Below are positions 18,599-27,727 of a stretch of DNA of 52,805 nucleotides, piece after piece. The notes beneath the pieces are model-generated. The model did not search any database. It saw only the letters and a list, made by a program, of their open reading frames with translations, and was not told the origin of the DNA. Position 1 is the stretch's first letter. Each line of letters starts with the position of its first letter. A program made the position numbers and the translations under genes. Source of the stretch: Gammaproteobacteria bacterium (GTDB lineage: Bacteria > Pseudomonadota > Gammaproteobacteria > GRL18); NCBI GenBank assembly GCA_016744395.1, contig JADGEK010000027.1, forward strand, positions 1 to 52,805. The letters are read 5' to 3'.

Positions 18599-20047
18599 CT
18601 ACGCCGCTACAGCAGCAGTTTGTGCCGCTTTAACTGAGCCTTCATTCTTTGCTTTCAGGACAGTCATAATGATGTTGTATAGCATAATTACAGCACCCAG
18701 CAGGAATATGCCACCGCCGATTGCACGCATTGCGTAGTACGGATGCATTGCTTCCACACTTTCTGCAAAAGTATACGCCAATGTTCCGTAGTCGTCATAA
18801 GCACGCCACATCAAACCCTGCATGATGCCTGAGACCCACATTGCAACAACGTAGATTACTGTACCAATAGTCGCAGTCCAGAAATGCATGTTGATCAGTT
18901 TGTTAGAATACATAGAGGTGTGGAAGATTTTTGGAATCATGTGATATAAAGCACCAATACCAACCATAGCAACCCAACCTAAAGCACCTGAGTGTACGTG
19001 ACCAATTGTCCAGTCTGTGTAATGAGAAAGTGCATTCACTGTCTTAATAGACATAATTGGACCTTCAAAAGTGGACATTGCGTAGAATGCTAAAGACATA
19101 ATTAAGAAACGTAAAACATAGTCATTACGCAGCTTGTCCCATGCACCTGATAGAGTCATCATACCGTTAACCGCACCACCCCATGAAGGAATGATCATTG
19201 CGATTGATACTGCAGCACCAAGCGAACCAGTCCAATCTGGAAGCGCTGTATACTGAAGGTGGTGAGCACCTAACCATACATAACCAAACATCAAAGCCCA
19301 GAAGTGGATTACAGATAAACGATAAGAGAAGACAGGACGATTTGCCTGTTTAGGAACGAAGTAATACATGATACCCAGGAAGCCAGCAGTCAGATAGAAA
19401 CCCACCGCGTTGTGTCCCCACCACCACTGAATCATGGCATCTTGAACACCAGAGTAAGCAGAGTAAGATTTGAACATGCCAACAGGGATTGCAGCACTGT
19501 TTACAACATGCAGTATAGTGATCATTATCATCATACCCATGAAGAACCAGTTTGACACATAAATATGTGAAGATTTACGAGTAGCAAGTGTCATCATGAA
19601 GTTGAACATAAAAGACAACCAGACCACAGCAATAGCCAAATCAATTGGCCACTCAAGCTCAGCATACTCTTTAGACTGAGTGATACCTAGAGGAAGAGTA
19701 ATAACTGCAGAGACAATAATAAGGTTCCAACCAATGAAGGTGAACCATGCCATTTTGTCGCTCCAAAGTCTCACACCACTAGTACGCTGTACGGTATAGA
19801 AGGCTGTCGCCATTAAGATACAACCACCGTATGCGAAAATAACCGCATTCGTATGTAAGGGTCGTAAGCGACCAAACGATAAATAAGGACTGTCAAAGTT
19901 AAGCACTGGCCATGCCAATTCTGAGGCGATATACACCCCAACTAACGCACCAACTACCAAGTAGACGGCGGTCATTACGGCAAACCAGCGAACAACGTCG
20001 AAGCTATACTTCTGCTCCGCTGCGGCTTCTTCCATAGTGTTCTCCAC
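18599..20047 (-). CDS. ccoN: cbb3 oxidase catalytic subunit I CcoN
   Basis: 482 residues, about 12 membrane helices. The copper- and heme-ligand segments are visible: [20 protein letters not shown] and [14 protein letters not shown]. It reduces oxygen to water at high affinity and pumps protons. First gene of the ccoNOQP unit. The first start (Met1) is followed closely by Met5; either could be used. Confidence 0.97.
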   Translation of the reverse strand: MENTMEEAAAEQKYSFDVVRWFAVMTAVYLVVGALVGVYIASELAWPVLNFDSPYLSFGRLRPLHTNAVIFAYGGCILMATAFYTVQRTSGVRLWSDKMAWFTFIGWNLIIVSAVITLPLGITQSKEYAELEWPIDLAIAVVWLSFMFNFMMTLATRKSSHIYVSNWFFMGMMIMITILHVVNSAAIPVGMFKSYSAYSGVQDAMIQWWWGHNAVGFYLTAGFLGIMYYFVPKQANRPVFSYRLSVIHFWALMFGYVWLGAHHLQYTALPDWTGSLGAAVSIAMIIPSWGGAVNGMMTLSGAWDKLRNDYVLRFLIMSLAFYAMSTFEGPIMSIKTVNALSHYTDWTIGHVHSGALGWVAMVGIGALYHMIPKIFHTSMYSNKLINMHFWTATIGTVIYVVAMWVSGIMQGLMWRAYDDYGTLAYTFAESVEAMHPYYAMRAIGGGIFLLGAVIMLYNIIMTVLKAKNEGSVKAAQTAAVAA

Positions 20048-20296
20048 AATTATTTAAAAAATTTATCTTCACATCAGCCATCAACCCATGCACGAGAGAC
20101 AGCTTTATAAAGATTACCCAAAAAATGTACAGACGGCTCCTTGTTAATATCTTAAAAAAAGAGTGACCTCTTGAAAAAAAGACTTTCAGCACCAAGGGAA
20201 CTTCTGTGGTGCTATTTTGCCTCTTTTAAGGTTAAGTATCAATTATTTCTAATATAATTTAGTGTCAAATGCCACAAAAACTGAGTGTTTACCCTA

Positions 20297-20341
20297 AATA
20301 CAACAAATAACCCTATCTTTTTAAAGGTAATTTGTTGTATT
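20297..20341. repeat. Long inverted repeat upstream of ccoN
   Basis: AATACAACAAAT and ATTTGTTGTATT are perfect 12-base arms separated by 21 bases. No T-run follows. It may be an operator, a leader hairpin or part of the end of the fnr transcript. Confidence 0.45.
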
Positions 20342-20380
20342 CAACACAGTTCAAATTTTTGCTGTTTTTTTTAAAAATTG

Positions 20381-20396
20381 TGTGAAATGGCTCACA
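20381..20396. promoter_or_regulatory. Perfect CRP-type palindrome TGTGA-N6-TCACA
   Basis: TGTGA, AATGGC, TCACA is a full match to the CRP-type consensus. It lies 44 bases downstream of the fnr stop and 334 bases upstream of ccoN. The adjacent FNR-type regulator has a Lys at the position that in CRP contacts the G of TGTGA, so it may itself bind here. Confidence 0.55.
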
Positions 20397-20439
20397 GTTT
20401 GTAGATAGAGCCTCGAATAGAAGATCTGACGTAAAAAGT

Positions 20440-21204
20440 TTAAATTAACTCAATGCCAACAAATTTTTGTAGCTCATCAATATTTGGAATACTGAGCTTT
20501 TTTCCATTAATTTTGAGCAAATTATTATGTTGAAGCTTTTTGAATAGACGAATAACGGTTTCTTTGGACAAGCCGAGATAGTCGGCAATATCAGTTCGAG
20601 TCATATTTAATTTAAATTCAGTACAGGAATAGCCACTATTAAGGTAACGCCAAGCCAAATTCAGTATAAATGCAGCTATTTTTTCTTCTGAACCCACATT
20701 ACCGTGGAGCAGCATGGATGATTTTTGAATATTAGTGAGTTCCTGACTGACGACTTTCATGAGACGTCCCTGCACTTCAGGAATTTGTGAGGCGATATCA
20801 TTCAGGGTTTCTTTACCTATTTCACAAAGATAGATGTCTTCCAAAGCCTGGGCGCTATAAGAATAAATACCTTCATTTAAGGAACAAATATCCACCAACT
20901 CACCTGGAATACGAAAATCAATGACTCGTTCAGAGCCTTTGACATCAGCGATTAACTTCAATGAACCTGCTGAAATGGCATAAATCAAAGTGGCCTGTCC
21001 ACCCTGCTGAAAAATAAGCTCACCTTTTTTAAAATAATGTCTTCGATTGACCATTTTTCCAGTGAAATCATAAGTATGCCCACCCACATTAACGGGTGAG
21101 CAAATCGGAGATAATCGACAGACATCACAAGCAACGTATTTAGGCTCTGTCTTTTTTGTGGCAGAATTTAAGGCAGGATCATCTTTGGAGTGAGAGCCAG
21201 CCAC
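20440..21204 (-). CDS. FNR-type oxygen-responsive regulator (Crp/Fnr family)
   Basis: 254 residues. The N-terminal cysteines C26, C29 and C35 have the Cx2Cx5C spacing of the E. coli FNR 4Fe-4S cluster, with a further Cys in DIYLCEIG at the position of FNR Cys122, so it likely senses oxygen. A cyclic-nucleotide-type beta roll and a C-terminal winged helix follow. The recognition helix reads LSKETVIRLF, whereas FNR/Anr have VETxSR. It probably regulates the adjacent ccoNOQP genes and moaA. Fnr/Anr equivalent; symbol withheld because of the unusual helix. Confidence 0.88.
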   Translation of the reverse strand: MAGSHSKDDPALNSATKKTEPKYVACDVCRLSPICSPVNVGGHTYDFTGKMVNRRHYFKKGELIFQQGGQATLIYAISAGSLKLIADVKGSERVIDFRIPGELVDICSLNEGIYSYSAQALEDIYLCEIGKETLNDIASQIPEVQGRLMKVVSQELTNIQKSSMLLHGNVGSEEKIAAFILNLAWRYLNSGYSCTEFKLNMTRTDIADYLGLSKETVIRLFKKLQHNNLLKINGKKLSIPNIDELQKFVGIELI

Positions 21205-21207
21205 GCT

Positions 21208-21906
21208 TTAATCGGCCGATTTTATTGGTTTTGCATGGGCCACAGTCGCCATGATGCTTTGCTTTAATCGTTCAAAATTCCCAACAGGAATATATTGAAA
21301 AACTTCTTTGCCGCTTATACTGTATGAAATCACTAAGCCTTTTTCAGGATACATCCAGAATTCGGTATTGCTATCAACCGTCAGAATTTCCTGCGGCAGT
21401 CCAAACAATTTTTTCAACAAGTCTGCTTCGATATTTGAGATTGGAAGATAGGTTAAGGATTGAATCACCCGATGATTAAGTTCTTGTGCTAAATCATCCA
21501 ATGGATATTTTATAGTACGTGATCCCTGAATTTCTGGCTTGCCTGAATTCTTTATCAAATAATCCTTATCCAGACCCGTAGCATCCAGCTCCAACAACAC
21601 TTTTGCTCTAAGCCCTGACATACTGACACGAATAAAATAAGCTTCAAGACTGATACTGTCATCCTGATTTTCAAACCAGGCCAAATTATATTCACTCTTG
21701 AGAGTCTTCACAGCATCTGCCAGTGTTGCTTTACCGATATCAAGCTCCAGCACATGCAAAGTTTGTTCATCAAGCACAGTAATTTGCCAGGGCAGATTCG
21801 TTACCCGAACTGTACTGCCTTCTTCTGGCGTCAGCATACGATTATAAAACCAGTACCCCGAAGCAGAAAGAGTAATAATAATGAATAACGTGATTGGCTT
21901 AAACAC
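21208..21906 (-). CDS. Conserved-looking membrane-anchored protein, unknown function
   Basis: 232 residues with an N-terminal membrane anchor or signal (FKPITLFIIITLSASGYWFYN) and a soluble region with regular alternation of strands. No family recognised. The rest is probably periplasmic. It lies 3 bases upstream of the FNR-type gene and 79 bases after bioD, all on the minus strand. Confidence 0.6.
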   Translation of the reverse strand: MFKPITLFIIITLSASGYWFYNRMLTPEEGSTVRVTNLPWQITVLDEQTLHVLELDIGKATLADAVKTLKSEYNLAWFENQDDSISLEAYFIRVSMSGLRAKVLLELDATGLDKDYLIKNSGKPEIQGSRTIKYPLDDLAQELNHRVIQSLTYLPISNIEADLLKKLFGLPQEILTVDSNTEFWMYPEKGLVISYSISGKEVFQYIPVGNFERLKQSIMATVAHAKPIKSAD

Positions 21907-21985
21907 ACAAACTCCAGATAATGACTGGCGCCACCCAAATGAAAAAAATCGGCAAAAACGGAGTTTAGTATAGATAAATTAGAGA

Positions 21986-22714
21986 CTAAATGCACTTTTC
22001 CATATTCAAAAAATCAGTAAGCTGGTTTTTTGAGTGCATCGAAGAAGACGAGACAGCCTCTGTATCATTTGCAGATAAATAAGGAACGACACCTAATAGT
22101 GGTGCTGTAAACCGAGATTGAATGCTTTGAATATTTTCCTCAAAGTACGCACTGTTATCTTCTTCCTCTGAATTAACATTACCTGCGCTGTTTGCAATCC
22201 AGCCTGCAATGGTCAGGCCTCTTTGTTCAATAGCCTGCACCGTTAATAATGCATGATTGATGCACCCCAGACGAATGTTAACCACTAAAATGATTGGAAA
22301 ATCGAGCATACAGGCTAAGTCAGCCACACTTTGCCGCTCATTCAAAGGCACTAGCCAGCCGCCAACCCCTTCAACCAAAACGCGCTCAGCCTTCTTCTGG
22401 TATTGAAAGATATCACTGACGATGGTCTCTAAATCAATCGTCATTCCTGCTTGTACTGCCGCAAGATGAGGTGCAATTGCAGGCTCAAATGAATAAGGAT
22501 TTATGATGTCATATCCAAGGGACACACTGGCTGCAGCCATTAATGCCAAAGCATCATCATTTCTCAAGCCCTCAGGAGTTGGCTGGCAACCACTGGCAAC
22601 GGGCTTAAAGCCCAGAGTTGTATAGCCCTCATTTGACCAGTATTTTAGTAAGCCTGATGAGATAAATGTTTTTCCTGCATCGGTATCAGTGGCGGTAATA
22701 AAATAAGATTTCAT
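21986..22714 (-). CDS. bioD: Dethiobiotin synthase BioD
   Basis: 242 residues. The ATP-binding motif TDTDAGKT is at residues 9-16, and VEGVGGWLVPLN is the conserved substrate region. It closes the ureido ring of dethiobiotin from DAPA, CO2 and ATP. Last gene of bioB-F-H-C-D on the minus strand. Confidence 0.94.
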   Translation of the reverse strand: MKSYFITATDTDAGKTFISSGLLKYWSNEGYTTLGFKPVASGCQPTPEGLRNDDALALMAAASVSLGYDIINPYSFEPAIAPHLAAVQAGMTIDLETIVSDIFQYQKKAERVLVEGVGGWLVPLNERQSVADLACMLDFPIILVVNIRLGCINHALLTVQAIEQRGLTIAGWIANSAGNVNSEEEDNSAYFEENIQSIQSRFTAPLLGVVPYLSANDTEAVSSSSMHSKNQLTDFLNMEKCI

Positions 22715-22730
22715 GATAGTGGATACATTT

Positions 22731-23690
22731 TTATGAGTTCAATGAACTTTTCAGCTGAGACAACGAAATGGATGTTTGCTTATTGCCATCTGTTGAACAG
22801 GTGTTTTGCATCGGCGTTTTCGGATTCCAGGCATGCCCATAAAGGACTTCATAAGTCACGGGAAAACCATCTTCTGTACGAAATTGTTCATAAGCCTGAT
22901 ACATTGACTGTAAACGTTTTTTGCCTGTTAGTGCTTTTTCTCGCCCTCTGTTTTGATTATGAGCACCAATGCCCTTAAGTTCGACCAAAATCTGTTTGAC
23001 TGACTGGTAATTGATGACAATTGTCTCACTATCCATCACTGGATTTTCAACCTGAGAATGATACAGTGCATCACCTATTTTATGCATGTCCGTAAATTCA
23101 TTGACATGAGTTTTACCACTCACCTCTGCCCAACTGGATCTTAATTCATGCAGTGTCTCAGTTCCTAAGGTGGTGAACATTAACAACCCGCCAGGTTTAA
23201 GCACCCGCCGGAACTCATTAAAAAGAGTGGGCAAATCAAGACACCATTGGATGGTCAAGCTGGAAAAGATTAAATCCATACTGGCATCAGCAAAGGGTAA
23301 TTCTTCGGCATCCGCACACACAAATTGATGGCGTTGCTCAGATGAAAATAAGCCTTTCACTTTATCTAAAAAGCCTGAATTTTTTGATATTTTTTCACGG
23401 CTCTTACTGAGCATTTGTTCTGCTATATCCAGTGCAATAATGCAAGCCTCTGGATATTGCTCTGCCAGTCCAAGCATCCCTTGACCAGTACCCGCTCCCA
23501 GATCCAGAATCATTTTAGGCTCAAGCTTAATGTAATCCAGTCTTTCAAGCAGACGCCCACAAACCTCCTGCTGTAAAACAGCAATACCGTCATAAGTCTC
23601 TGCCGCTTTATTAAAAGAATCTTTTACCTGTTCTTTTGTAAAGGGAGTGGTAATAGGCGTTAAAGGTTCAGTCAAAAAATAATCTTCCAA
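22731..23690 (-). CDS. bioC: Malonyl-ACP O-methyltransferase BioC
   Basis: 319 residues. The AdoMet site DLGAGTGQG and the post-motif CADAEELPFADASMDLIFSSLTIQW are typical of BioC, which methylates malonyl-ACP to start pimelate synthesis. It is slightly longer than usual, with extra residues in the C-terminal half. Gap of 132 bases to bioH. Confidence 0.92.
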   Translation of the reverse strand: MEDYFLTEPLTPITTPFTKEQVKDSFNKAAETYDGIAVLQQEVCGRLLERLDYIKLEPKMILDLGAGTGQGMLGLAEQYPEACIIALDIAEQMLSKSREKISKNSGFLDKVKGLFSSEQRHQFVCADAEELPFADASMDLIFSSLTIQWCLDLPTLFNEFRRVLKPGGLLMFTTLGTETLHELRSSWAEVSGKTHVNEFTDMHKIGDALYHSQVENPVMDSETIVINYQSVKQILVELKGIGAHNQNRGREKALTGKKRLQSMYQAYEQFRTEDGFPVTYEVLYGHAWNPKTPMQNTCSTDGNKQTSISLSQLKSSLNS

Positions 23691-23822
23691 GGGTTGTTTA
23701 TTGATGAGTATTATATAACGTTTTCGATTAATTAACCCTCGTTAATTCTCATGATTGACAAACCGCTTGAACCTCCTACAGTGAGTAGAAATGACTTTAT
23801 CTTTTAAAAGTTATGGCTCCTC

Positions 23823-24626
23823 TTAGCAATCGATAATATTTTTTAATATTTGTTTAAACTCTTCAGGGTGCGAAATAAAAGGTGCATGCCCTGCACCAGA
23901 CAGAGTATACAGTGACACATTATCACATAAGCTCAGCTCTTTTTGCCCTTGATATTTCGCCAGAGTATCTTGTTTACCAGCAATCAGACTAATTGGCACA
24001 TCGGTCACCGTCTTCAGTTGCTGACGCTTATCTTCTTTGAGTAACATTGTCAGCCCCATTTGCAATGCCCTTTCATCGGGTTCTCCACGAAGAAACAATT
24101 GGGTCTGCAGAATCTTAGTATCAGCCCTTACTGTGCGACTTCCCATCGTCTGAATCGCCAGAAAACGCCTTAGTGTTGCCCGATGATCGTTCACCAAACT
24201 CTGACTGAATTCTTCAAATATCCGAGCCTCCACTGCATGTTGCCAATCATCACTTTGCACAAACTTGGGAGTTGAACTGACCATGAGCAACTTTGAAACA
24301 TTAACTTTTTTTTGTGCCAATAATTCAATTGCCACCAACCCGCCCAACGACCATGCAATGATAGTCGTTTGCTTCCCTTCAAACAAAGGCTCAAGACTTT
24401 GGGCTAAGGTTCTGGAATTATAGTCACCACCCAGTTCATTTTGACCATATCCCGAACTATGGCCATAGCCTGGCAGATCAACTGAACGGATTAATTGTTC
24501 AGGGTGCAATTGCTCTAAATATTGCCCAATATCAACCCAGACACTACTATTCATTCCCCAGCCATGAATCAAGAGAATTTGTTGTCGTGAGTCCGTATTA
24601 CCCCACTCTTGATAACTGACCTTCAT
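23823..24626 (-). CDS. bioH: Pimeloyl-ACP methyl ester esterase BioH
   Basis: 267 residues, alpha/beta hydrolase fold. Nucleophile Ser93 in AWSLGG, oxyanion region [10 protein letters not shown], and the histidine in [12 protein letters not shown]. It removes the methyl group from pimeloyl-ACP methyl ester. Its start overlaps the bioF end by 4 bases. Confidence 0.92.
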   Translation of the reverse strand: MKVSYQEWGNTDSRQQILLIHGWGMNSSVWVDIGQYLEQLHPEQLIRSVDLPGYGHSSGYGQNELGGDYNSRTLAQSLEPLFEGKQTTIIAWSLGGLVAIELLAQKKVNVSKLLMVSSTPKFVQSDDWQHAVEARIFEEFSQSLVNDHRATLRRFLAIQTMGSRTVRADTKILQTQLFLRGEPDERALQMGLTMLLKEDKRQQLKTVTDVPISLIAGKQDTLAKYQGQKELSLCDNVSLYTLSGAGHAPFISHPEEFKQILKNIIDC

Positions 24627-25813
24627 ACCATTGCCAATCTATGCACTTTTTCCAGTGCAGACAATAATCGTTCCACATCTTTTTCCTCATGCTCCGCACA
24701 AAGAGTCACTCTTAAACGTGCTGTATTTTTGGGTACCGTTGGTGGTCGAATAGCTGTCACTAGAACCCCCTGCTCTTCTAGCATTTGACTCATTTTCAGA
24801 GCCGTTTCATTATCACCCACTAAAATGGGTTGGATAGCAGTCTGGGAATCCATCAGTGACAAACCCAGTTGTTCAGCCCCTATCCGAAATTGTTTAATCA
24901 GTTGCTTGAGCTTTTCTCTGCGCCAGGTTTCTGATTGTGAAATCTTTAAACTCATCAAAGTGGCCTGAGCTAATGCGGGTGGCATTGCTGTGGTATAGAT
25001 ATAAGCACGTGATTTTTGAATCAATGTTTCAATCAGAGCATCACTGCCCGCCACAAAGGCGCCAAAAACCCCCATTGCCTTACCCAAAGTAGCCATGTAG
25101 ATTGGCAATTGTTCCTGAGCCAGAGAATATTTTTCAGCAATGCCAGCTCCCGTCTCACCCAGAACCCCAAAACCATGGGCATCATCCAGCATAAGCCAGG
25201 CCTCATGCTGTGAGCAAAGCTCACTCAGCTGATTCACAGGAGCTAAATCACCATCCATACTAAAAACGGCATCGGACATGATCAGCTTTCTTGAAGATGA
25301 AGTGCTTTTAGTCAATTGTTTTGCTAAAAAATTCAGATCATTATGAGAATATCGTTTGAGCTGGCTACCCGAGAGAGAGGAGGATAATAAGGCAGCATCA
25401 ATAAGGGAGGCATGGTTCAATTTGTCCTGAAAAACAGTATCACCTTTGCCCATCAGAGCATTCACAATGCCCAGATTAGCCATATACCCCGTAGAAAATA
25501 ATACAGCTCGGTTTCGACCTGTGTATTCTGCCAATGCTTCTTCTAATTCATGATGCGCACGACTATGACCACTGACTAAATGGGCAGAGCCACTGCCTAC
25601 CCCATAAGTATCAATACCCTGTTTGAGTGCTTTGGCGATTTCAGGGTGATTAGCCAAGCCCAAATAGTCATTACTGCAAAAGCTCAGAACTTTTCTGCCA
25701 TTGCTCTGTAAATGAACCTGTTGAGGACCATCGGTTATTTTTCTTTGTCGGTAGAGAGACTGTTTTTTTAGTCGATGCAGATCTTTTTTTAATATGTCGT
25801 CTAAATGGTTCAT
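24623..25813 (-). CDS. bioF: 8-amino-7-oxononanoate synthase BioF
   Basis: 396 residues from the internal Met ([18 protein letters not shown]), the normal BioF start. Extending the frame would run 56 codons into a structured repeat and gives no conserved sequence. PLP-binding lysine is in ATLGKAMG; the substrate motif SNDYLGLA and the [11 protein letters not shown] region are present. It condenses pimeloyl-ACP with alanine. Confidence 0.94.
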   Translation of the reverse strand: MNHLDDILKKDLHRLKKQSLYRQRKITDGPQQVHLQSNGRKVLSFCSNDYLGLANHPEIAKALKQGIDTYGVGSGSAHLVSGHSRAHHELEEALAEYTGRNRAVLFSTGYMANLGIVNALMGKGDTVFQDKLNHASLIDAALLSSSLSGSQLKRYSHNDLNFLAKQLTKSTSSSRKLIMSDAVFSMDGDLAPVNQLSELCSQHEAWLMLDDAHGFGVLGETGAGIAEKYSLAQEQLPIYMATLGKAMGVFGAFVAGSDALIETLIQKSRAYIYTTAMPPALAQATLMSLKISQSETWRREKLKQLIKQFRIGAEQLGLSLMDSQTAIQPILVGDNETALKMSQMLEEQGVLVTAIRPPTVPKNTARLRVTLCAEHEEKDVERLLSALEKVHRLAMV

Positions 25814-25892
25814 GGTAGTATATCTTATTTTTCTTAAGGGGTTGTTTTCTAACGTTGTAGCAGCTTGGGTTAAAGAAATATCAAGAGAATAT

Positions 25893-26045
25893 AAAGAAGG
25901 GGCCTCGCTCGGATAAGTGCTAGTGAAAACGATTGGGAGAAGGATGGAGTTGCTTGATTGGGGACGCTGCGAGCCATCCATGGGCGCTTAAGTTCTGGCA
26001 TCCATGCCTCCACAAACCCCATCCAAGCAACTCCATCCTTCTCCC
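25893..26045 (+). repeat. Structured repeat, copy 1 (43-base flank plus long hairpin)
   Basis: A flank (25893-25935) precedes a 22-base perfect inverted repeat (arms 25935-25956 and 26024-26045), extended inward after three unpaired bases by GGGG/CCCC. The loop contains a small hairpin GGCATCCATGCC and CCATCCATGG, so it can fold into a three-way junction. Copy 2 repeats flank and loop but not the stem sequence. It lies upstream of bioF. Confidence 0.85.
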
Positions 26046-26208
26046 ACTCTTCAAGCGCAGTTATCCTCGCTCGTGTTGTCCAAAAGCAAAATCAAGAGAT
26101 AAGAAAAAGCGAAGAATAGAGTATAAACTTGAGTTTAAGTGCCCTTGCTCTGGCTGTTGCTTTTGATTTTCCCCACAAAAAACGAGAATAAATGCGGTTT
26201 GAGAGTGT

Positions 26209-26359
26209 ACGGAGGAGAGGCTTAGCTGTTTGGGGTTTGTGAAAACAGGATGTTTTCACTAAGCGGGCCATGGATGGCCGAAAAGCGTCCCCAAACAGCT
26301 AAGCCTCTCCTCCGTGCAATCGGTTTCAATAGCACTTATACGAGTGAAACACCTTCTTT
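26209..26359 (-). repeat. Structured repeat, copy 2, inverted
   Basis: On the minus strand the flank (26359 down to 26316) matches copy 1 in 36 of 43 bases. The perfect 27-base inverted repeat (arms 26209-26235 and 26289-26315) has a stem different from copy 1. Loop hairpins: GGCCAT-GG-ATGGCC and a 9-base stem GTGAAAACA/TGTTTTCAC. The 163 bases between copies (26046-26208) show no gene. Confidence 0.85.
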
Positions 26360-26394
26360 TGATTTTATTAAACCAAAAATACGACTCTTACATC

Positions 26395-27438
26395 TCATAG
26401 TGACGCAGACTGAGCAGCACTCTGCTCCACATCACTGGGCTGATGTTTATTCTTATCACCACAACCTTTCTTTTTTTCCAAGCTCGTTTTCATACCCAAA
26501 CTTGCAAAAAGCTTCTGATCATTCGAGGCACTAGCACCTTCAGTGGTTAGGAGACGTTCGCCATAAAAGACTGAATTAGCCCCGGCAAAAAAGCACATTG
26601 CCTGCATTTCATCAGACATTTCCTCACGACCTGCAGACAATCTGACAACAGAGCGTGGCATCATAATTCTTGCCACAGCAACACTGCGAACAAATTCCAG
26701 AGGTTCAATTTCATCTTGACCAAATAAAGGAGTGCCTTCTACCTGGACCAGCATATTAATCGGCACACTATCGGGATGCTTTGTCATATTAGCTAATTGC
26801 ACAAGCAAGCTACTGCGGTCTTTGCGTTCTTCGCCCATACCAAGAATCCCGCCACTACAGACATTAATGCCCGCTTCCTGAACATTGTTCAAGGTATCCA
26901 GTCTATCTTGAAAGGTTCGAGTTGAAATGACATTACCGTAAAATTCGGGGGAAGTGTCCAGGTTGTGGTTATAGTAGTCCAGACCTGCTTCCTTTAACTG
27001 TTCAGTTTGTTCACCATCCAGCATGCCCAAAGTAACACAGCTTTCCATATCAAGGGATTTGACTGCCTTAATCATTTCCAGAACTTTGGGGAAATCTCGT
27101 TTATTAGGCCGTGACCAGGCAGCGCCCATACAAAAGCGATCAGCACCTTCAGATTTGGCTTTTTTAGCGGCACTCACTACTTCATCAATTGAAATCAAAG
27201 CTTCGGATTCAAGCTCTGTATTATGGTGCGCACTTTGAGAGCAGTAGCCACAATCTTCTGAGCATCTACCTGTTTTTATACTTAATAAGGTACTGATTTG
27301 AACACTATTAGGATCAAAGTTCGCGCGGTGAATGCTATGAGCCTGGAACAACAGGTCATTTAAAGGCAACTCAAAAAGTGCTTGTACCTCTGGGATATCC
27401 CAGTCATGCCTTAATTCATCAGCAGCTTGAGTTGTCAT
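26395..27438 (-). CDS. bioB: Biotin synthase BioB
   Basis: 347 residues, a radical-SAM enzyme inserting sulfur into dethiobiotin. The AdoMet cluster cysteines are C59, C63 and C66 in CSEDCGYC, and the second Fe-S arginine region is present ([10 protein letters not shown]). The C-terminal tail [14 protein letters not shown] is polar. First gene of the biotin run, 581 bases upstream of bioF with the structured repeats in between. Confidence 0.96.
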   Translation of the reverse strand: MTTQAADELRHDWDIPEVQALFELPLNDLLFQAHSIHRANFDPNSVQISTLLSIKTGRCSEDCGYCSQSAHHNTELESEALISIDEVVSAAKKAKSEGADRFCMGAAWSRPNKRDFPKVLEMIKAVKSLDMESCVTLGMLDGEQTEQLKEAGLDYYNHNLDTSPEFYGNVISTRTFQDRLDTLNNVQEAGINVCSGGILGMGEERKDRSSLLVQLANMTKHPDSVPINMLVQVEGTPLFGQDEIEPLEFVRSVAVARIMMPRSVVRLSAGREEMSDEMQAMCFFAGANSVFYGERLLTTEGASASNDQKLFASLGMKTSLEKKKGCGDKNKHQPSDVEQSAAQSASL

Positions 27439-27727
27439 ATATGTTCCCCTTCTCTAAATAGAATCGCTAAAAACGGCTAATATAACATATTTGAAAAGCA
27501 ATTATGAATATTAAATTAACCTCAAACTCAAAGGGTTTTATAAGCGGATTGAACACTTATATTCACAAGATATGTACGAAATAAATTCACTGACGATTCA
27601 AGCCCGGAGTCTAAAATAAATTTAAAAAAACAGTAACAAACTGCTTTTGCTAAGCACATTATTCTATTCTAAGATTAGTTGTATTTTTTAACTTTGTCTA
27701 TGGCTTAAAAGCGAATCACTCCTTCCT

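Larger units (their letters stand above)
20048..20439. other. Regulatory gap upstream of ccoN
   Basis: This 392-base gap holds no gene. On the minus strand TTGACA (20263-20268) is followed 17 bases later by the poor -10 match TAATTG (20240-20245), overlapping a TTGAT half-site. It also holds the palindrome 20297-20341 and the TGTGA box 20381-20396. A ccoN promoter must lie here, but I cannot fix it. Confidence 0.45.

Noticed and set aside
24623-25981. Longer BioF with 56 more N-terminal residues
   Set aside because: The extension runs into the structured repeat and gives no conserved sequence; the normal BioF start is at 25813.
26250-26534. Plus-strand open frame over repeat copy 2
   Set aside because: It reads through the structured repeat and the antisense of bioB; no coding evidence. 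The FxSTYxSExPS peptide shared with the frame over copy 1 comes from the repeat flank.
27511-27543. BirA-operator-like sequence upstream of bioB (AACC ... GGTT)
   Set aside because: The spacing of the half sites is 12 bases instead of about 15 and only the inner four bases of each half match; not enough to call.
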